A stretch of 45,223 nt of DNA, taken from contig JAUXRY010000019.1 of assembly GCA_030679915.1 (NCBI GenBank), forward strand, positions 1 through 45,223. Direction: 5' to 3'. The stretch's first letter is position 1, and each line of letters starts with the position of its first letter. The stretch comes from Thiobacillus sp. (lineage in GTDB: Bacteria; Pseudomonadota; Gammaproteobacteria; Burkholderiales; Thiobacillaceae). A program made the position numbers and the translations under genes. Shown here one piece after another: positions 1 to 9,408 of this stretch. Below the pieces are notes generated by a model that searched no databases, was not told where the DNA came from, and saw nothing but the letters and a program-made list of their open reading frames with translations.

Positions 1-62
1 CGACACCCTGACCTGATCAGAGAGCGCCGTCGAAATGGCAAGTCGATTGCACAGCAGGAATT

Positions 63-96
63 AAAAACGGCATGGAGATTCCACGCCGTTTTTTTA
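63..96. terminator. Bidirectional hairpin terminator
   Basis: Arms ACGGCATGG and CCACGCCGT (one A/C mismatch, a G-U pair in the minus transcript) enclose a 5-nt loop. A run of T follows on the plus strand and a run of A precedes it, so it can end transcription from either side. It lies about 65 bp past the stop of the DUF4202 gene on minus. A gene ending before position 15 on plus could share it, but I cannot confirm one. Confidence 0.6.
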
Positions 97-159
97 TGTC
101 GATGATTTGGCTGAAAAGGGGTTTTTCTACAGCGTCAACGATCACGCAATGGCTGCGGC

Positions 160-753
160 TTAACTGATTGCCTTGGTAATCAGCGGCACCAGCGACTCGG
201 GCAACTTGATCTTGCCAGACAGCGCATAGGCCTGAGCGTTCTTCGACATCTTGCCCCACGTCCGGCGGATGATTTCCAACCATTTCGCTTCATCGTAATC
301 GGGCTTGCTGTTGGCGAAGGCCAGCAGGTAATGCTCGATGAATACGAGGTTGGCGATGTCTTCCAGCAGTTGCGATTCCGGATTGACCTTGATACCGCGT
401 TTCCCCACGGCTTTCTTGACGCGTTCGATCATGCTGTCGTCATAGCCGGCCTCACGCATCAACTCACCAGCGGTGTCGGCGTGAAAGGTGTACAGCCCGG
501 TGCGCCACGCGTGATAACCTTCCTTGGTCATCGGGTAGCTGTTGCGCGGCACCATCCAGCGCTGGATGTGTTGGGCACGCACGGCCAGTTGTGCGGCTTC
601 GGACGCATCCGGTGCAAAGCGGCCGATCATGTCCGACATGCGCTGACCGTAGAGCAACTCTTTCGGCTGACCTTTGTCCAGGTTGGGGTCCTGGGCATTG
701 GCTGCGTCGAACCGTGCCAAGGTTTGTTCAAAGCGTTCCCGATTGTCGATCAT
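160..753 (-). CDS. DUF4202 family protein
   Basis: About 197 aa, soluble, with no signal peptide or membrane segment. The sequence matches the DUF4202 family as I know it: an early RFEQTLARFDAANAQDPN stretch, an AQHIQRWMVPRNSYP motif and a C-terminal TWGKMS segment. Histidine-rich positions (QHIQRW, FIEHY) recall HD-like helical proteins, but no function is established and I assign none. The frame stays open upstream to 909; I chose the ATG at 753 because family similarity begins at MIDNRERF and a GGA-containing ribosome-binding site sits just upstream. It stands alone, divergent from the Old Yellow Enzyme gene. The family call is fairly sure; the role is unknown. Confidence 0.8.
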   Translation of the reverse strand: MIDNRERFEQTLARFDAANAQDPNLDKGQPKELLYGQRMSDMIGRFAPDASEAAQLAVRAQHIQRWMVPRNSYPMTKEGYHAWRTGLYTFHADTAGELMREAGYDDSMIERVKKAVGKRGIKVNPESQLLEDIANLVFIEHYLLAFANSKPDYDEAKWLEIIRRTWGKMSKNAQAYALSGKIKLPESLVPLITKAIS

Positions 754-965
754 GATTTGTTCCAGAGTGAAGGGCCAATAGTTGACCGCATGGGGGATTG
801 TCACAAGCTTCGGCGCCACAAGGCAACACCGCATCCTTGTCGGCAGATAAACGCGGCATGCGTTAAGGCGTTCAGGCTTCGGGGCTTGAGTTTTCGAATT
901 CAACCTCAAGGTATGACAAGTCCATTTGCCATCATGCCTGCATGGCGCATTTCAAGGAATCCAAC

Positions 966-2045
966 GTGACTGATCTGTTTTCTCCTGCCCGTTTCGGCGC
1001 CATCGATCTTGCCAACCGCATTGTGATGTCTTCACTGACGCGCAACCGCGCCGGCGTGGGCAATGTGCCGACCGCCCTGATGGCCGAATACTATCGTCAG
1101 CATGCGTCGGCCGGGTTGATCCTTACCGAGGCCACGCCGATTTGCGCTGAAGGCCACGGCTATCCGCGCACACCCGGCATCCATACGCCCGAGCAGGTCG
1201 CAGGCTGGAAGCAGGTGACGGATGCAGTGCACGGTGCCGGTGGAAAGATCGCCCTGCAGCTCTGGCATGTGGGACGGATATCCCATCCCGACCTGCAGCC
1301 CGGCGGCATTCTGCCCGTGGCGCCTTCCGCGATTCGGCCGGCCGGGCAGGTGTTCACCGGGCAGGCCATGAAGGATTACGTCACGCCCCGTGCGCTTGAA
1401 ACCTCGGAAATTCCTGCTTTGGTCGCCAGCTTTGCGCAAGCTGCGCAAAACGCCATAGATGCGGGGTTTGATGGTGTTGAGGTTCATGCCGGAAACGGCT
1501 ATCTCCTGGACCAGTTTCTGCGCTCCTCCACCAACCAGCGCACGGATGCCTACGGTGGCAGCAAGGAAAACCGTGCGCGCCTGCTGCTGGAAGTAATGCA
1601 GGCGGTATGCAAAGCAATCGGCCATGACCGTGTCGGCCTGCGGCTGTCTCCGGTGACTCCGTTCAATGACATCCATGACGCCAACCCGCAGGAAACTTTT
1701 GACTATGTGGTCACCGAGCTCAATTCGCTGCAGCTTGCGTTTCTGGATGTGCTGCAAGGCACGGGCGGGCTGCCGAGAGAAGAATGGATGCCGTTTGACT
1801 ACGCACGGTTGCGTGCGTTGTACACAGGCAATCTGATTTTAAATAACGAATATGGGTTTGAAACGGGTCAGGCAGCCGTCACGTCAGGCGAGGCCGATGC
1901 AATTGCATACGGCCGCCTCCTGCTCGCAAACCCCGATCTGGTTGAACGGTTCCGTCAGGGCGCGCCATTAAATACACCTGATTACGAGCGGCTGTATACC
2001 GGTGAGGAAAAAGGCTACACGGATTATGCTTTTCTGCCGAGCTAG
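966..2045 (+). CDS. Old Yellow Enzyme family alkene reductase (NADH:flavin oxidoreductase)
   Basis: About 359 aa, a single TIM-barrel FMN enzyme. The family reduces activated C=C bonds of enones, nitroesters and N-ethylmaleimide with NAD(P)H, in the cytoplasm. Visible signatures are the N-terminal LFSPARFGAIDLANRIVMSS, the barrel segment IALQLWHVGR, the substrate-binding pair H and N in VEVHAGNGYLLDQF, the SSTNQRTDAYGGS loop, and the C-terminal FMN-phosphate region AIAYGRLLLANPDLVER. I chose the GTG at 966 because an AAGGA motif lies 7 nt upstream; an ATG at 942 would add eight residues. It resembles NemA and xenobiotic reductases, but the physiological substrate cannot be read from sequence. 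It is monocistronic, convergent with the gene ending at 2129. Confidence 0.9.
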   Translation: MTDLFSPARFGAIDLANRIVMSSLTRNRAGVGNVPTALMAEYYRQHASAGLILTEATPICAEGHGYPRTPGIHTPEQVAGWKQVTDAVHGAGGKIALQLWHVGRISHPDLQPGGILPVAPSAIRPAGQVFTGQAMKDYVTPRALETSEIPALVASFAQAAQNAIDAGFDGVEVHAGNGYLLDQFLRSSTNQRTDAYGGSKENRARLLLEVMQAVCKAIGHDRVGLRLSPVTPFNDIHDANPQETFDYVVTELNSLQLAFLDVLQGTGGLPREEWMPFDYARLRALYTGNLILNNEYGFETGQAAVTSGEADAIAYGRLLLANPDLVERFRQGAPLNTPDYERLYTGEEKGYTDYAFLPS

Positions 2046-2128
2046 CCTTGGTTGAGGGTGGTCGCGTAGGGATTAGCCGAGGATTGCTTGGCTACATAGT
2101 CGCCGGGATAGCTGCTATGAGTGCTGAC

Positions 2129-4054
2129 TCAAGGCGAAATCACGGGGTCCATTTTGAGTGAACCATTTGTGAAGGCGATGGACGCAGTCTGGTAATACGC
2201 TATGGCTTCATCGCGCAAACGTGAATCGAGAGCAGTCAGGGTGGCGCTACCGTCCTTCGGGTCAATCCGGAAAGTCTCGACACGTTGTTTCGGGCCGAGT
2301 ACGGTGAGCTTGCCCCCTTTTAAATATCCCAGTTCCTCATAATTGCTGATGAAAGCGCGGCGATTTTCGGCGCGCTGTTTATACACAGATTCACCAAAAA
2401 ACCGCTTAGCACTCGGGATGTTCAGGATGTCCAGCAGCGTGGGGGGAATATCGATCTGGCTGGTCAAACGCGCATCTTCGCCAGCCGCAAGCAGGCCAGG
2501 GGCATAAAAAATCATCGGGATGTGATAGCCGGGCACGGGAAGCTTGGTGCGACCCGCAGCCGAGGCACAGTGGTCGGCAACGATGACAAACAAGGTATTT
2601 GCAAACCAGTGTTTTTTGCGCGCCTTCTCAATGAAATCCCCGATTGCGTAATCGGTATATTTGACGCCACCTTCGCGGTGCCCCGGTGAGAGGATATCGA
2701 TACGCCCATCAGGATAGGTAAAAGGGCGGTGGTTGGACGTCGTCATGATCTGTGCCATGAATGGCTTGCCGGCGGCATGCGCTCGATCAAACTGGACCAG
2801 GCTGTTGTCGAACAGGAACTCGTCCGCCACGCCCCACACATTGGCAAATCCGACTGAGGCTTGCGGAAAATCGGTACGGTCGACGACACGATAATGGTTG
2901 CTGGAAAAATAGGCATTCATGTTGTCGAAGTAGCCATATCCCCCATAGAGAAACATCGTTTCAAATCCCTTGCGATGCAGGATCTCGCCGATTGTTGCCA
3001 AATGTTCGTTGTCCGGACGTCGAACGATCGCCTGCCCGGGAATGGGCGGCGCCCCCAGCGACAGGGCGTCGAGCCCTCGAACGGTTCTGGTGCCGGTGGC
3101 ATAGAGCTGGGTGAATAAAACGCCTTCTTTCGCCAATGCATCCAGCTTCGGTGTTAAACCGGTTTGGTTGCCAAAGCTGCCGAGATAACTGGCCGAAAGA
3201 CTTTCTACCGAAATCAGCACCACATTGCGAGGTGCGTGCTTGAAGGGGGTGCTTTGGGTGTGATCGGTTGCGGGTGGGCGCAAGTTCGTGGGTTGCATGA
3301 TGTCAACGCCTAACTCACTCAGGATTCGCGTCGCCTGGGCGGGCGGAATCGTGGCATAAAAGCGTTCGTAGTCGAGTTCGTTACGTTGATAGGCAGCGAA
3401 GAAAGTCATCAAGCCGTTGCCGGAGAGTTCATTGGCGTAGGCGTTTTGAGAAAACTCCATCTGGTCGATGTCGCTCAGATGCAGGGTGCTCCAGGGGAGG
3501 AGCAATGCCAGCACGGCATACATGACCCGCCAGCTGGCTTGGGGTGCAGGTGCGGGCGCACGGCGGATGGGATGGCGGAACAGCCAGGTCAGCCCCAGCG
3601 CCAAGACAAACACCGCTGTTAGTAGCGCCGGCACCGAATACGATTCGAGAATGTTGCCGATGACTTCATGCGTGTAAACCAGGTAGTCGACGGCGATAAA
3701 GTTGAAACGGGTTTCAAACTCTTCCCAGAACGTCCATTCCGATAGCGCGATGAATATAAAACTCACCGCAAATACAAAGAAAATCACCAGGCGCAACCCG
3801 CCTTGCCAGCGGGTGTCACGCCAGCGTGCTGGCCAAATGGCTGCCCATATCAGCATGGGGGCGAGGATCCAGCACAGTGCGACAAAGTCGAAACCGAGCC
3901 CGCGCAGAAACAGGCCCGGCCACAGGCTGAGGGGCACGTTATCCAGGCCGGCATGCAGGGTCAATACCAGCCGCGTAAGACTCGCGATCGATAAAAAAAG
4001 GAGGGCGAGGGGGAGAAAGGGAATCGGGGTGCGGCGCGTGGAGGGGGATGTCAT
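2129..4054 (-). CDS. LTA-synthase-like membrane sulfatase-fold phosphotransferase
   Basis: 641 aa. An N-terminal block of about five membrane helices (roughly residues 11-33, 45-72, 85-106, 140-160, 178-195) is followed by a periplasmic sulfatase-fold domain from about residue 275. Active-site elements are visible: Glu in SVESLSASYLG, the putative nucleophile Thr in TGTRTVRGLDAL, SNHRPFTYP, and the metal-binding Asp-His in VIVADHCAS. The family transfers phosphoglycerol or phosphoethanolamine from lipid donors to envelope polymers (LtaS, OpgB, EptA relatives). In a Gram-negative cell, a role in modifying periplasmic glucans or lipopolysaccharide is likely, but the substrate is unknown. Its ATG overlaps the rsmA stop by one base (TGATG), so it is probably translationally coupled at the end of the lptD operon. 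Confidence 0.85.
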   Translation of the reverse strand: MTSPSTRRTPIPFLPLALLFLSIASLTRLVLTLHAGLDNVPLSLWPGLFLRGLGFDFVALCWILAPMLIWAAIWPARWRDTRWQGGLRLVIFFVFAVSFIFIALSEWTFWEEFETRFNFIAVDYLVYTHEVIGNILESYSVPALLTAVFVLALGLTWLFRHPIRRAPAPAPQASWRVMYAVLALLLPWSTLHLSDIDQMEFSQNAYANELSGNGLMTFFAAYQRNELDYERFYATIPPAQATRILSELGVDIMQPTNLRPPATDHTQSTPFKHAPRNVVLISVESLSASYLGSFGNQTGLTPKLDALAKEGVLFTQLYATGTRTVRGLDALSLGAPPIPGQAIVRRPDNEHLATIGEILHRKGFETMFLYGGYGYFDNMNAYFSSNHYRVVDRTDFPQASVGFANVWGVADEFLFDNSLVQFDRAHAAGKPFMAQIMTTSNHRPFTYPDGRIDILSPGHREGGVKYTDYAIGDFIEKARKKHWFANTLFVIVADHCASAAGRTKLPVPGYHIPMIFYAPGLLAAGEDARLTSQIDIPPTLLDILNIPSAKRFFGESVYKQRAENRRAFISNYEELGYLKGGKLTVLGPKQRVETFRIDPKDGSATLTALDSRLRDEAIAYYQTASIAFTNGSLKMDPVISP

Positions 4055-4839
4055 CAGGGGAGTTGTTCGGCTTTAAGGGATATCACGTGCTGAGCAATGG
4101 CTTCATAGGCAGAAAGCGACAAGGCTTCTGCGCGCAAGCCGGCGTCAATATTCAAAGCCACAAAAGCTTCGGGTTTAAGCAGGCTGCCGAGGGTGTTCTT
4201 CAGGGTTTTGCGCCGTTGCGAAAATGCGGCGGCTACAACGCGTGCGAACACGTGTTCGTTGAGCGGGACGACTTCAGCCGGTTTTTTCGGAATCAGGCGA
4301 ACCACCGCAGAATTGACTTTGGGCGGGGGGTTAAACGCTGTGGGCGGTACATCCAGCAGCCACTCCAGATGAAAGCGTCGCTGCAACATGACGGTCAACC
4401 GGCCGTAATCGTTGGTGGACGGCTCGGCGACCATGCGCTCGACCACTTCCTTCTGCAACATGAAATGCAGGTCGCGGATGTGTTCGGAAAACTCGATCAG
4501 GTGGAACAGCAGCGGGGTGGAAATGTTGTAGGGCAGGTTGCCAATAATGCGCAAGTCGTGCCCCAGCGCGCCAAAATCAAATTTCAGCGCATCACAACTA
4601 TGTACGGTGAGGCGATCAGCCGGCCAGGTTCTTTGCAGGCGAGCGACGATGTCGCGGTCGAGCTCGACGGCATGCAGGTGCGGCAGGCAGTCGAGCAGGG
4701 GCTTGGTCAACGCGCCCAGGCCGGGGCCAATTTCGACGACCGTTTCACCTGGCTGCGGATGAATCGCGTGAACAATGGCGTGGATGATGCCGTCGTCAAT
4801 GAGGAAGTTCTGGCCGAAGCGCTTGCGGGGGGTATGCAT
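4054..4839 (-). CDS. rsmA: 16S rRNA dimethyladenosine transferase RsmA (KsgA)
   Basis: 261 aa, typical family length. It dimethylates the two adjacent adenosines of the helix-45 loop of 16S rRNA using SAM, late in 30S assembly. Hallmarks are KRFGQNFLIDD at the N-terminus, the SAM-binding VVEIGPGLGALT, and the catalytic NLPYN motif (GNLPYNISTPLLFHL). The C-terminal domain contains FSQRRKTLKNTL, typical of KsgA. It follows pdxA by 2 nt and overlaps the next gene by one base, as in the lptD-surA-pdxA-rsmA operon of many proteobacteria. Assignment is secure. Confidence 0.97.
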   Translation of the reverse strand: MHTPRKRFGQNFLIDDGIIHAIVHAIHPQPGETVVEIGPGLGALTKPLLDCLPHLHAVELDRDIVARLQRTWPADRLTVHSCDALKFDFGALGHDLRIIGNLPYNISTPLLFHLIEFSEHIRDLHFMLQKEVVERMVAEPSTNDYGRLTVMLQRRFHLEWLLDVPPTAFNPPPKVNSAVVRLIPKKPAEVVPLNEHVFARVVAAAFSQRRKTLKNTLGSLLKPEAFVALNIDAGLRAEALSLSAYEAIAQHVISLKAEQLP

Positions 4840-4841
4840 AT

Positions 4842-5864
4842 TCAGGGTCGGAAAGCGTCGGGGTGTGGCGACTGGCTGCGTGCTCGGGACGCCATGTCCA
4901 TCGCGACTTCAATTGCCGTCAACAGACTGCCGACTTCGGCCCGGCCGGTGCCGGCAAGGTCGAGTGCGGTGCCATGGTCGACCGAGGTGCGGATGAAGGG
5001 CAGGCCCAGGGTGATGTTGACCCCGGCACCGAAGCTGGCGTATTTCAGGACGGGCAAGCCCTGGTCGTGATACATCGCCAGCACGGCGTCGCAGGGATCA
5101 TGCCGGATGCGCGAGAACAACGTGTCGGCGGGTAGCGGTCCAACGAGGTGCAGGCCTTGTTCGCGCAGGCGATCAAGCGTGGGTTCAATGATGTCGAGTT
5201 CTTCGCGTCCCAAGTGGCCCGACTCACCCGCGTGCGGGTTGAGTCCAGCGACCAGAATGCGCGGCAGGGCGATGCCGAATTTGCTTTGAAGATCGTCATG
5301 CAGGATGCGGATGACTTCGGTAAGCAACTCGGGCGTGATGGCGTCGGCCACCTCGCGCAAGGGCAGGTGGGTGGTGGCGAGGGCGACGCGCAAGCCACCA
5401 CCCGCCAGCATCATCACAACTTTTTTTGTGCCGCTGTGGTCGGCCAGGTATTCGGTATGTCCGGTAAAGGCAAAGCCGGCATCGTTGATGATGCCCTTGT
5501 GTACAGGTGCGGTGATGACGGCGTGGTAGGTGCCGTCCATACAGCCCGCAAGCGCAGCATCCAATAGGGCCAGAACGTGGGCGCTGTTGCGCGTATCGAG
5601 CTTGCCCGGGATGACCGGGACCGCCACGGGGAGGTGGCGTACATGGAGTGAGCCCGGTTGATGCGCCGGGATAGTCTCGGTGGTGATGAAGTTGACGTGG
5701 ACATCGAGTTGCTCGGCACGGGCGCGCAACACATCAATATCACCGAGGATGGATAGCCGGCACGGCAGTGTCTGGTGTGACAGCGCAATGCAGAGATCGG
5801 GGCCGATCCCGGCAGGTTCGCCTGCGGTGAGGGCGAGGGTGGGCAGGCTCACAGCTTCACTCAC
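4842..5864 (-). CDS. pdxA: 4-hydroxythreonine-4-phosphate dehydrogenase PdxA
   Basis: 340 aa. It oxidises 4-phosphohydroxy-L-threonine with NAD(P) to an unstable ketone that PdxJ condenses into pyridoxine 5'-phosphate (vitamin B6 synthesis, cytoplasm). Family motifs are ALTAGEPAGIGPDL at the start, VITAPVHKG, the metal-ligand region TGHTEYLAD, LNPHAGESGHLG, and MYHDQGLPVLKY. The final region ITLGLPFIRTSVDHGTA is also characteristic. It sits 11 nt after surA and 2 nt before rsmA, in the conserved order. Start and function are secure. Confidence 0.97.
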   Translation of the reverse strand: MSEAVSLPTLALTAGEPAGIGPDLCIALSHQTLPCRLSILGDIDVLRARAEQLDVHVNFITTETIPAHQPGSLHVRHLPVAVPVIPGKLDTRNSAHVLALLDAALAGCMDGTYHAVITAPVHKGIINDAGFAFTGHTEYLADHSGTKKVVMMLAGGGLRVALATTHLPLREVADAITPELLTEVIRILHDDLQSKFGIALPRILVAGLNPHAGESGHLGREELDIIEPTLDRLREQGLHLVGPLPADTLFSRIRHDPCDAVLAMYHDQGLPVLKYASFGAGVNITLGLPFIRTSVDHGTALDLAGTGRAEVGSLLTAIEVAMDMASRARSQSPHPDAFRP

Positions 5865-5875
5865 CCAGGCTCATC

Positions 5876-7186
5876 TCAATTGATCTGACGCAGTTCGACG
5901 TAAGCCGAGTCGCGAATTTGACGGACCCAGTCCTCAAACGCTTCTTCACCCTTGCGCTCGCGTATGGCCTGTCGTGCCAGCAGTTTCTGGCGCTCCTGGG
6001 TAACATCCTGATTGCGCCGCTCCAACACCTGTATCAGGTGCAAGCCGAACGGGGACTGGATGGGGGCACTGACCTCGCCCGGCTTCAATGCATCCATTGC
6101 CTGTTCGAAATCGGGTACGGTGTCGCCGGGGTTGACCCAGCCAAGGTCGCCGCCTTTGGATGCGCTGGCGTCTTCGGAATGCAGCTGCGCCAGTTCCTCG
6201 AACTTCACCCCGTTGTCGATGCGTTCCTTGAGCTGCAACAGGCGGGTACGTGCGTCGGATTCCGACGTCAGCTCATTGGTTTTGATCAGAATGTGACGCG
6301 CATGCGTTTGGGTGACGTTGAGTGTGGCATCGAGCCCGCGCTTGTCGTAGAGCTTGAGGATGTGGAAGCCGTTGCTGCTTTTGAGCAGCGGGCTGGTCTG
6401 GCCGGGTTGCATGGATTTAAGGGACTCCACGAACAGCGTGGGCAGTTTGCCACTGGCACGCCAGTCGAAGACCCCACCTTGCATGGCATTGGGTGCATCG
6501 GAGTGGCTGGCGGACAACTGGGCAAAGTCGGCGCCCTTTGCAAGCTGGGCAAGGACGTCTTCGGCGCGCGCACGGCGCGCCTGAATTTGCTCGGGGGAGG
6601 TGTTTTCCGGCACGGTGACCAGAATGTGCGCGAAGTTATATTCCGTTTCAACACCTTGTTGCGCCAGGGTCTGCAGATAGCCTTCGATTTCGGCATCGCT
6701 CACGGAGATCCGGTTGTCGACATCGCGCTCGCGCGCCCGGGCGATCAGGATTTCATTGCGAATGGTGGTGCGCAAGCTATCGAGGTTCATGCCATCTTTT
6801 TCCAGGGCGGCCTGCAGGCCGGCCATGTCGAGCTTGTTCTGTGTGGCAATGCGTTGCAGTGCGCGCTCGACTTGCGTCGGGTCGACTCGCACGCCTGTGC
6901 TGCGAGCATGTTGCTGCAGCGCCAGTTCGGTGACCATGCGTTCGAGGATCTGCTTTTCAAGGACGTCGCGCTGCGGCAGCGGGGTGTTTTGCTTGGACAG
7001 CTTCTGCGTGACTTCGCCATACCGCCTGGCGAGTTCCTGCCGCGTGATGACTTCGTCGTTTACGACTGCAACGATATGGTTGAGTGGCGTGACGGCCGCC
7101 CGGGCGGGCAGCAAGCTTGATGCGGCTATCAACATCACCAGCATCGCAAGGGGGCGGCGCCATTCAGGGCGTTTGAAGAATGTCAT
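5876..7186 (-). CDS. surA: Periplasmic chaperone / peptidyl-prolyl isomerase SurA
   Basis: 436 aa, close to E. coli SurA (428). An N-terminal signal peptide (about residues 1-30, hydrophobic stretch LAMLVMLIAASSLLPARA) directs it to the periplasm, where it escorts unfolded outer-membrane beta-barrels, including LptD, to the BAM complex. The SurA N-terminal domain begins at LNHIVAVVNDEVITRQEL. Two parvulin domains follow (about 185-285, starting near YNFAHILVTVPE, and about 295-395, starting near RHILIKTNEL, with GGDLGWVNPG). Its start lies inside the last 23 nt of lptD, indicating coupled translation of the chaperone and its client. The assignment is secure; an internal Met at residue 15 is a less likely start. 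Confidence 0.96.
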   Translation of the reverse strand: MTFFKRPEWRRPLAMLVMLIAASSLLPARAAVTPLNHIVAVVNDEVITRQELARRYGEVTQKLSKQNTPLPQRDVLEKQILERMVTELALQQHARSTGVRVDPTQVERALQRIATQNKLDMAGLQAALEKDGMNLDSLRTTIRNEILIARARERDVDNRISVSDAEIEGYLQTLAQQGVETEYNFAHILVTVPENTSPEQIQARRARAEDVLAQLAKGADFAQLSASHSDAPNAMQGGVFDWRASGKLPTLFVESLKSMQPGQTSPLLKSSNGFHILKLYDKRGLDATLNVTQTHARHILIKTNELTSESDARTRLLQLKERIDNGVKFEELAQLHSEDASASKGGDLGWVNPGDTVPDFEQAMDALKPGEVSAPIQSPFGLHLIQVLERRNQDVTQERQKLLARQAIRERKGEEAFEDWVRQIRDSAYVELRQIN

Positions 7187-9395
7187 TGCTAGGCCTGTAT
7201 CCGGGAATGCTATGTTTCAAAATATCGAGCGGGTTGGAGCCTAAACGCCCCATGCCGCTCAACTCCAATTGGAAGAACACTGCGTCAGTTGACTGGTTTT
7301 CCTTGGTGGCGAGGCGCTGGAAGACGCCGCGCACTGCCCAGCAACCGCCGTTGTATTCGAGTCCTGCCAGGCCTTCGACCAGCTTGTTGTCCTGGAAGGA
7401 GTAGTTGTAGCGGAACATGCCATACCAGCGGTTACCCAGGGGCCACTGCGCGGACAAGTCAATCTGATCGGTGGTTTGGTCAATGAATCGGTACCCAAAG
7501 TTCAATGCGCGTCCCGGACTGGGGCGGTAGGACGCCCCCAGATTGCGGCGAATCGTGGTGCCGTTCTGCGTATTGAATTGCCAGGCGGTGTTGATGCGCC
7601 AATCCTGGGTGATTTGCCCGCTCACGGCGGCAAGCAGATCAGTGGCATTGCTGGTGCGCGGTGCAACGCCGGGTAGCGTGACCTGCTGGGCGGCAAAGTA
7701 ATAGCGCTGGCCGAGCGTGATCTGCAGCCGTTCCAGACCGCTGGAGGCTTCCGTGAAGCGACTGGTGACCGCAACGGTCAGCTGATTCGCATCGTTAATC
7801 CGGTCGCCGCCGATGAACTGGTTTTCAGTGAACATCTGCGCATAGTTGAAATCAAGTTGTGCACTATCAAAAACCGGAATCGTGCTTTGATCACGGTAAG
7901 GTGCGAATACATAGTAGGCGCGCGGCTCCAGGGTTTGTACATAGTCATTGCCGGCAAACTGGAAAGGGCGGTCAAACGTGACGCCGCTGTCGAGGCTGAA
8001 GATTGGCAAATTGCGCTTGATATTCTGCTTGGCCGCGCTATCGTCCAGTGCGTAATAGGTGCTGTGCCAGCCGAGTTGAGGCGTCAGAAAACCGAAGGAG
8101 TTGGTGAGCGGCAGACGCACAGTGGGATAGGCCAGCACGCGCGTCCCTTCAGTCAGCGTGGCGTGTGCAAAACGGGTGGCTTCAGTCTCCAGCTTGAACT
8201 CCAGACCATTTTCCAGAGTGTGGTTCATGCCCAGGCGTGCATGCGGCAGTCGTGCATAAGGCTCAACAATCGAGGTGGGCGCACTGGAATCTTGCAGCGT
8301 CTGAAAGGTTTGAGCGCGCAGCTCGGCATTCCAGTTGGCGTGTTGCGTCGTCAACCAGGCTTCGCGATTGAGGTGGGAAATCGACGTGGCAGAAATCAGG
8401 TTGGACAGATCGCGAAAATAATCGTTATCCGAGACACTATTGAAATTCATGCCGGCCAGCGTGCTGTCGTTCAGGCGGTATTCATTCTTGAGCGCCAGGC
8501 TCCAGCGCGTGCGATTGGCTTCGTTGTCGTTTGGTAAATATTCAAGGCGATTTTCGCCACGGACCTTATCCAGCAGGTAGCGGAATTCCCCGCCCAGTTG
8601 CACCCCGCGTTTGGACAGCAGGCGGGGATAGAGCGTGGCGTCGTAGTTGGGCGCGAGGTTAAGGTAATACGGCACCAGAATATCGATCCCGCTGCGTTCG
8701 GTGGTCCCAATGGTGGGCGCCAGCATGCCGGTCTTGCGCGCATTGTTCAGCGGGAAATCCATCCACGGGGTATACAGGATCGGCACGCCCAGAAAGCGCA
8801 GGGTGGCATTGCGCGCAGTGCCTACATTGCGGGATTTGTCGAGTTCGAGATCTTTTACCTTGAGAAACCAGTCGTCATTGCCGGCCGAACATGTGGTGTA
8901 AGTCGCATCCTTCAGCGTGTAGTGATACTTGTTGATGAAATCAATCCGTTCGGCATTGCCGCGACCGGGCTGGTCGGTGAGTTGGTAGACTGGCTGGGTC
9001 AGCTCGCCGCTGTAGTCATCAATGTTGAGTTTGAGCGAATCGCCCTCAACCAGCAGCGCGGGCTGCTCCATCCGGACCTGGCCTCTGGCTTGAACCAGGC
9101 TTTGCGTGGTGTCGTAAAGCAACCAGTCGGCAAAGAAGTTGTTGCCAGCCTGCCTGGCTTCGACGTGTCCACTGGCTTCGATGATGTTGGGCGAGGTGGA
9201 TTCGATACGGTCGGCAGACACAAACATCGGCCCCGCCTTGCCTGCTACGGTCGAGCCCGAAAGCTCGGCATCTTTTCTCAACGCGAGTCCTTCCGCTGTC
9301 GCATTACTGACAGTGAGGAGTAACGCGATAGTGGTAAAGCCAGGCAAGTTGGTCAAGCGATGTAAAATCCGGGCAAAGGTTAATTGAAACAGCAT
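7164..9395 (-). CDS. lptD: LPS-assembly outer-membrane protein LptD
   Basis: About 743 aa. LptD is the outer-membrane beta-barrel that, with LptE, inserts lipopolysaccharide into the outer leaflet. Visible parts are an N-terminal signal sequence (helix around TTIALLLTVSNATAEG), a periplasmic OstA/LptA-like domain (VSADRIESTSPNIIEASGHV, then VQARGQVRMEQP), and a long strand-rich barrel with LptD signatures such as GVPILYTPWMDFPLNNARKTG. The open frame extends to 9533, but that extension overlaps amgK antisense and carries no family sequence. ATGs at 9395 and 9410 are the plausible starts; neither has a strong ribosome-binding site. I prefer 9395 for its normal signal peptide. First gene of the operon with surA, pdxA and rsmA. 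Confidence 0.95.
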   Translation of the reverse strand: MLFQLTFARILHRLTNLPGFTTIALLLTVSNATAEGLALRKDAELSGSTVAGKAGPMFVSADRIESTSPNIIEASGHVEARQAGNNFFADWLLYDTTQSLVQARGQVRMEQPALLVEGDSLKLNIDDYSGELTQPVYQLTDQPGRGNAERIDFINKYHYTLKDATYTTCSAGNDDWFLKVKDLELDKSRNVGTARNATLRFLGVPILYTPWMDFPLNNARKTGMLAPTIGTTERSGIDILVPYYLNLAPNYDATLYPRLLSKRGVQLGGEFRYLLDKVRGENRLEYLPNDNEANRTRWSLALKNEYRLNDSTLAGMNFNSVSDNDYFRDLSNLISATSISHLNREAWLTTQHANWNAELRAQTFQTLQDSSAPTSIVEPYARLPHARLGMNHTLENGLEFKLETEATRFAHATLTEGTRVLAYPTVRLPLTNSFGFLTPQLGWHSTYYALDDSAAKQNIKRNLPIFSLDSGVTFDRPFQFAGNDYVQTLEPRAYYVFAPYRDQSTIPVFDSAQLDFNYAQMFTENQFIGGDRINDANQLTVAVTSRFTEASSGLERLQITLGQRYYFAAQQVTLPGVAPRTSNATDLLAAVSGQITQDWRINTAWQFNTQNGTTIRRNLGASYRPSPGRALNFGYRFIDQTTDQIDLSAQWPLGNRWYGMFRYNYSFQDNKLVEGLAGLEYNGGCWAVRGVFQRLATKENQSTDAVFFQLELSGMGRLGSNPLDILKHSIPGYRPSNDILQTP

Positions 9396-9408
9396 TATTC
9401 GGAGCAAC

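Noticed and set aside
331..969. 212-codon frame on plus opposite the DUF4202 gene
   Set aside because: Antisense shadow of a recognised family gene; no domain and no ribosome-binding site.
4048..5070. 340-codon frame on plus opposite rsmA and pdxA
   Set aside because: Antisense to two conserved genes in their standard order.
5918..7120. 400-codon frame on plus opposite surA
   Set aside because: Antisense to unmistakable SurA; the long frame is a by-product of GC-rich codon use.
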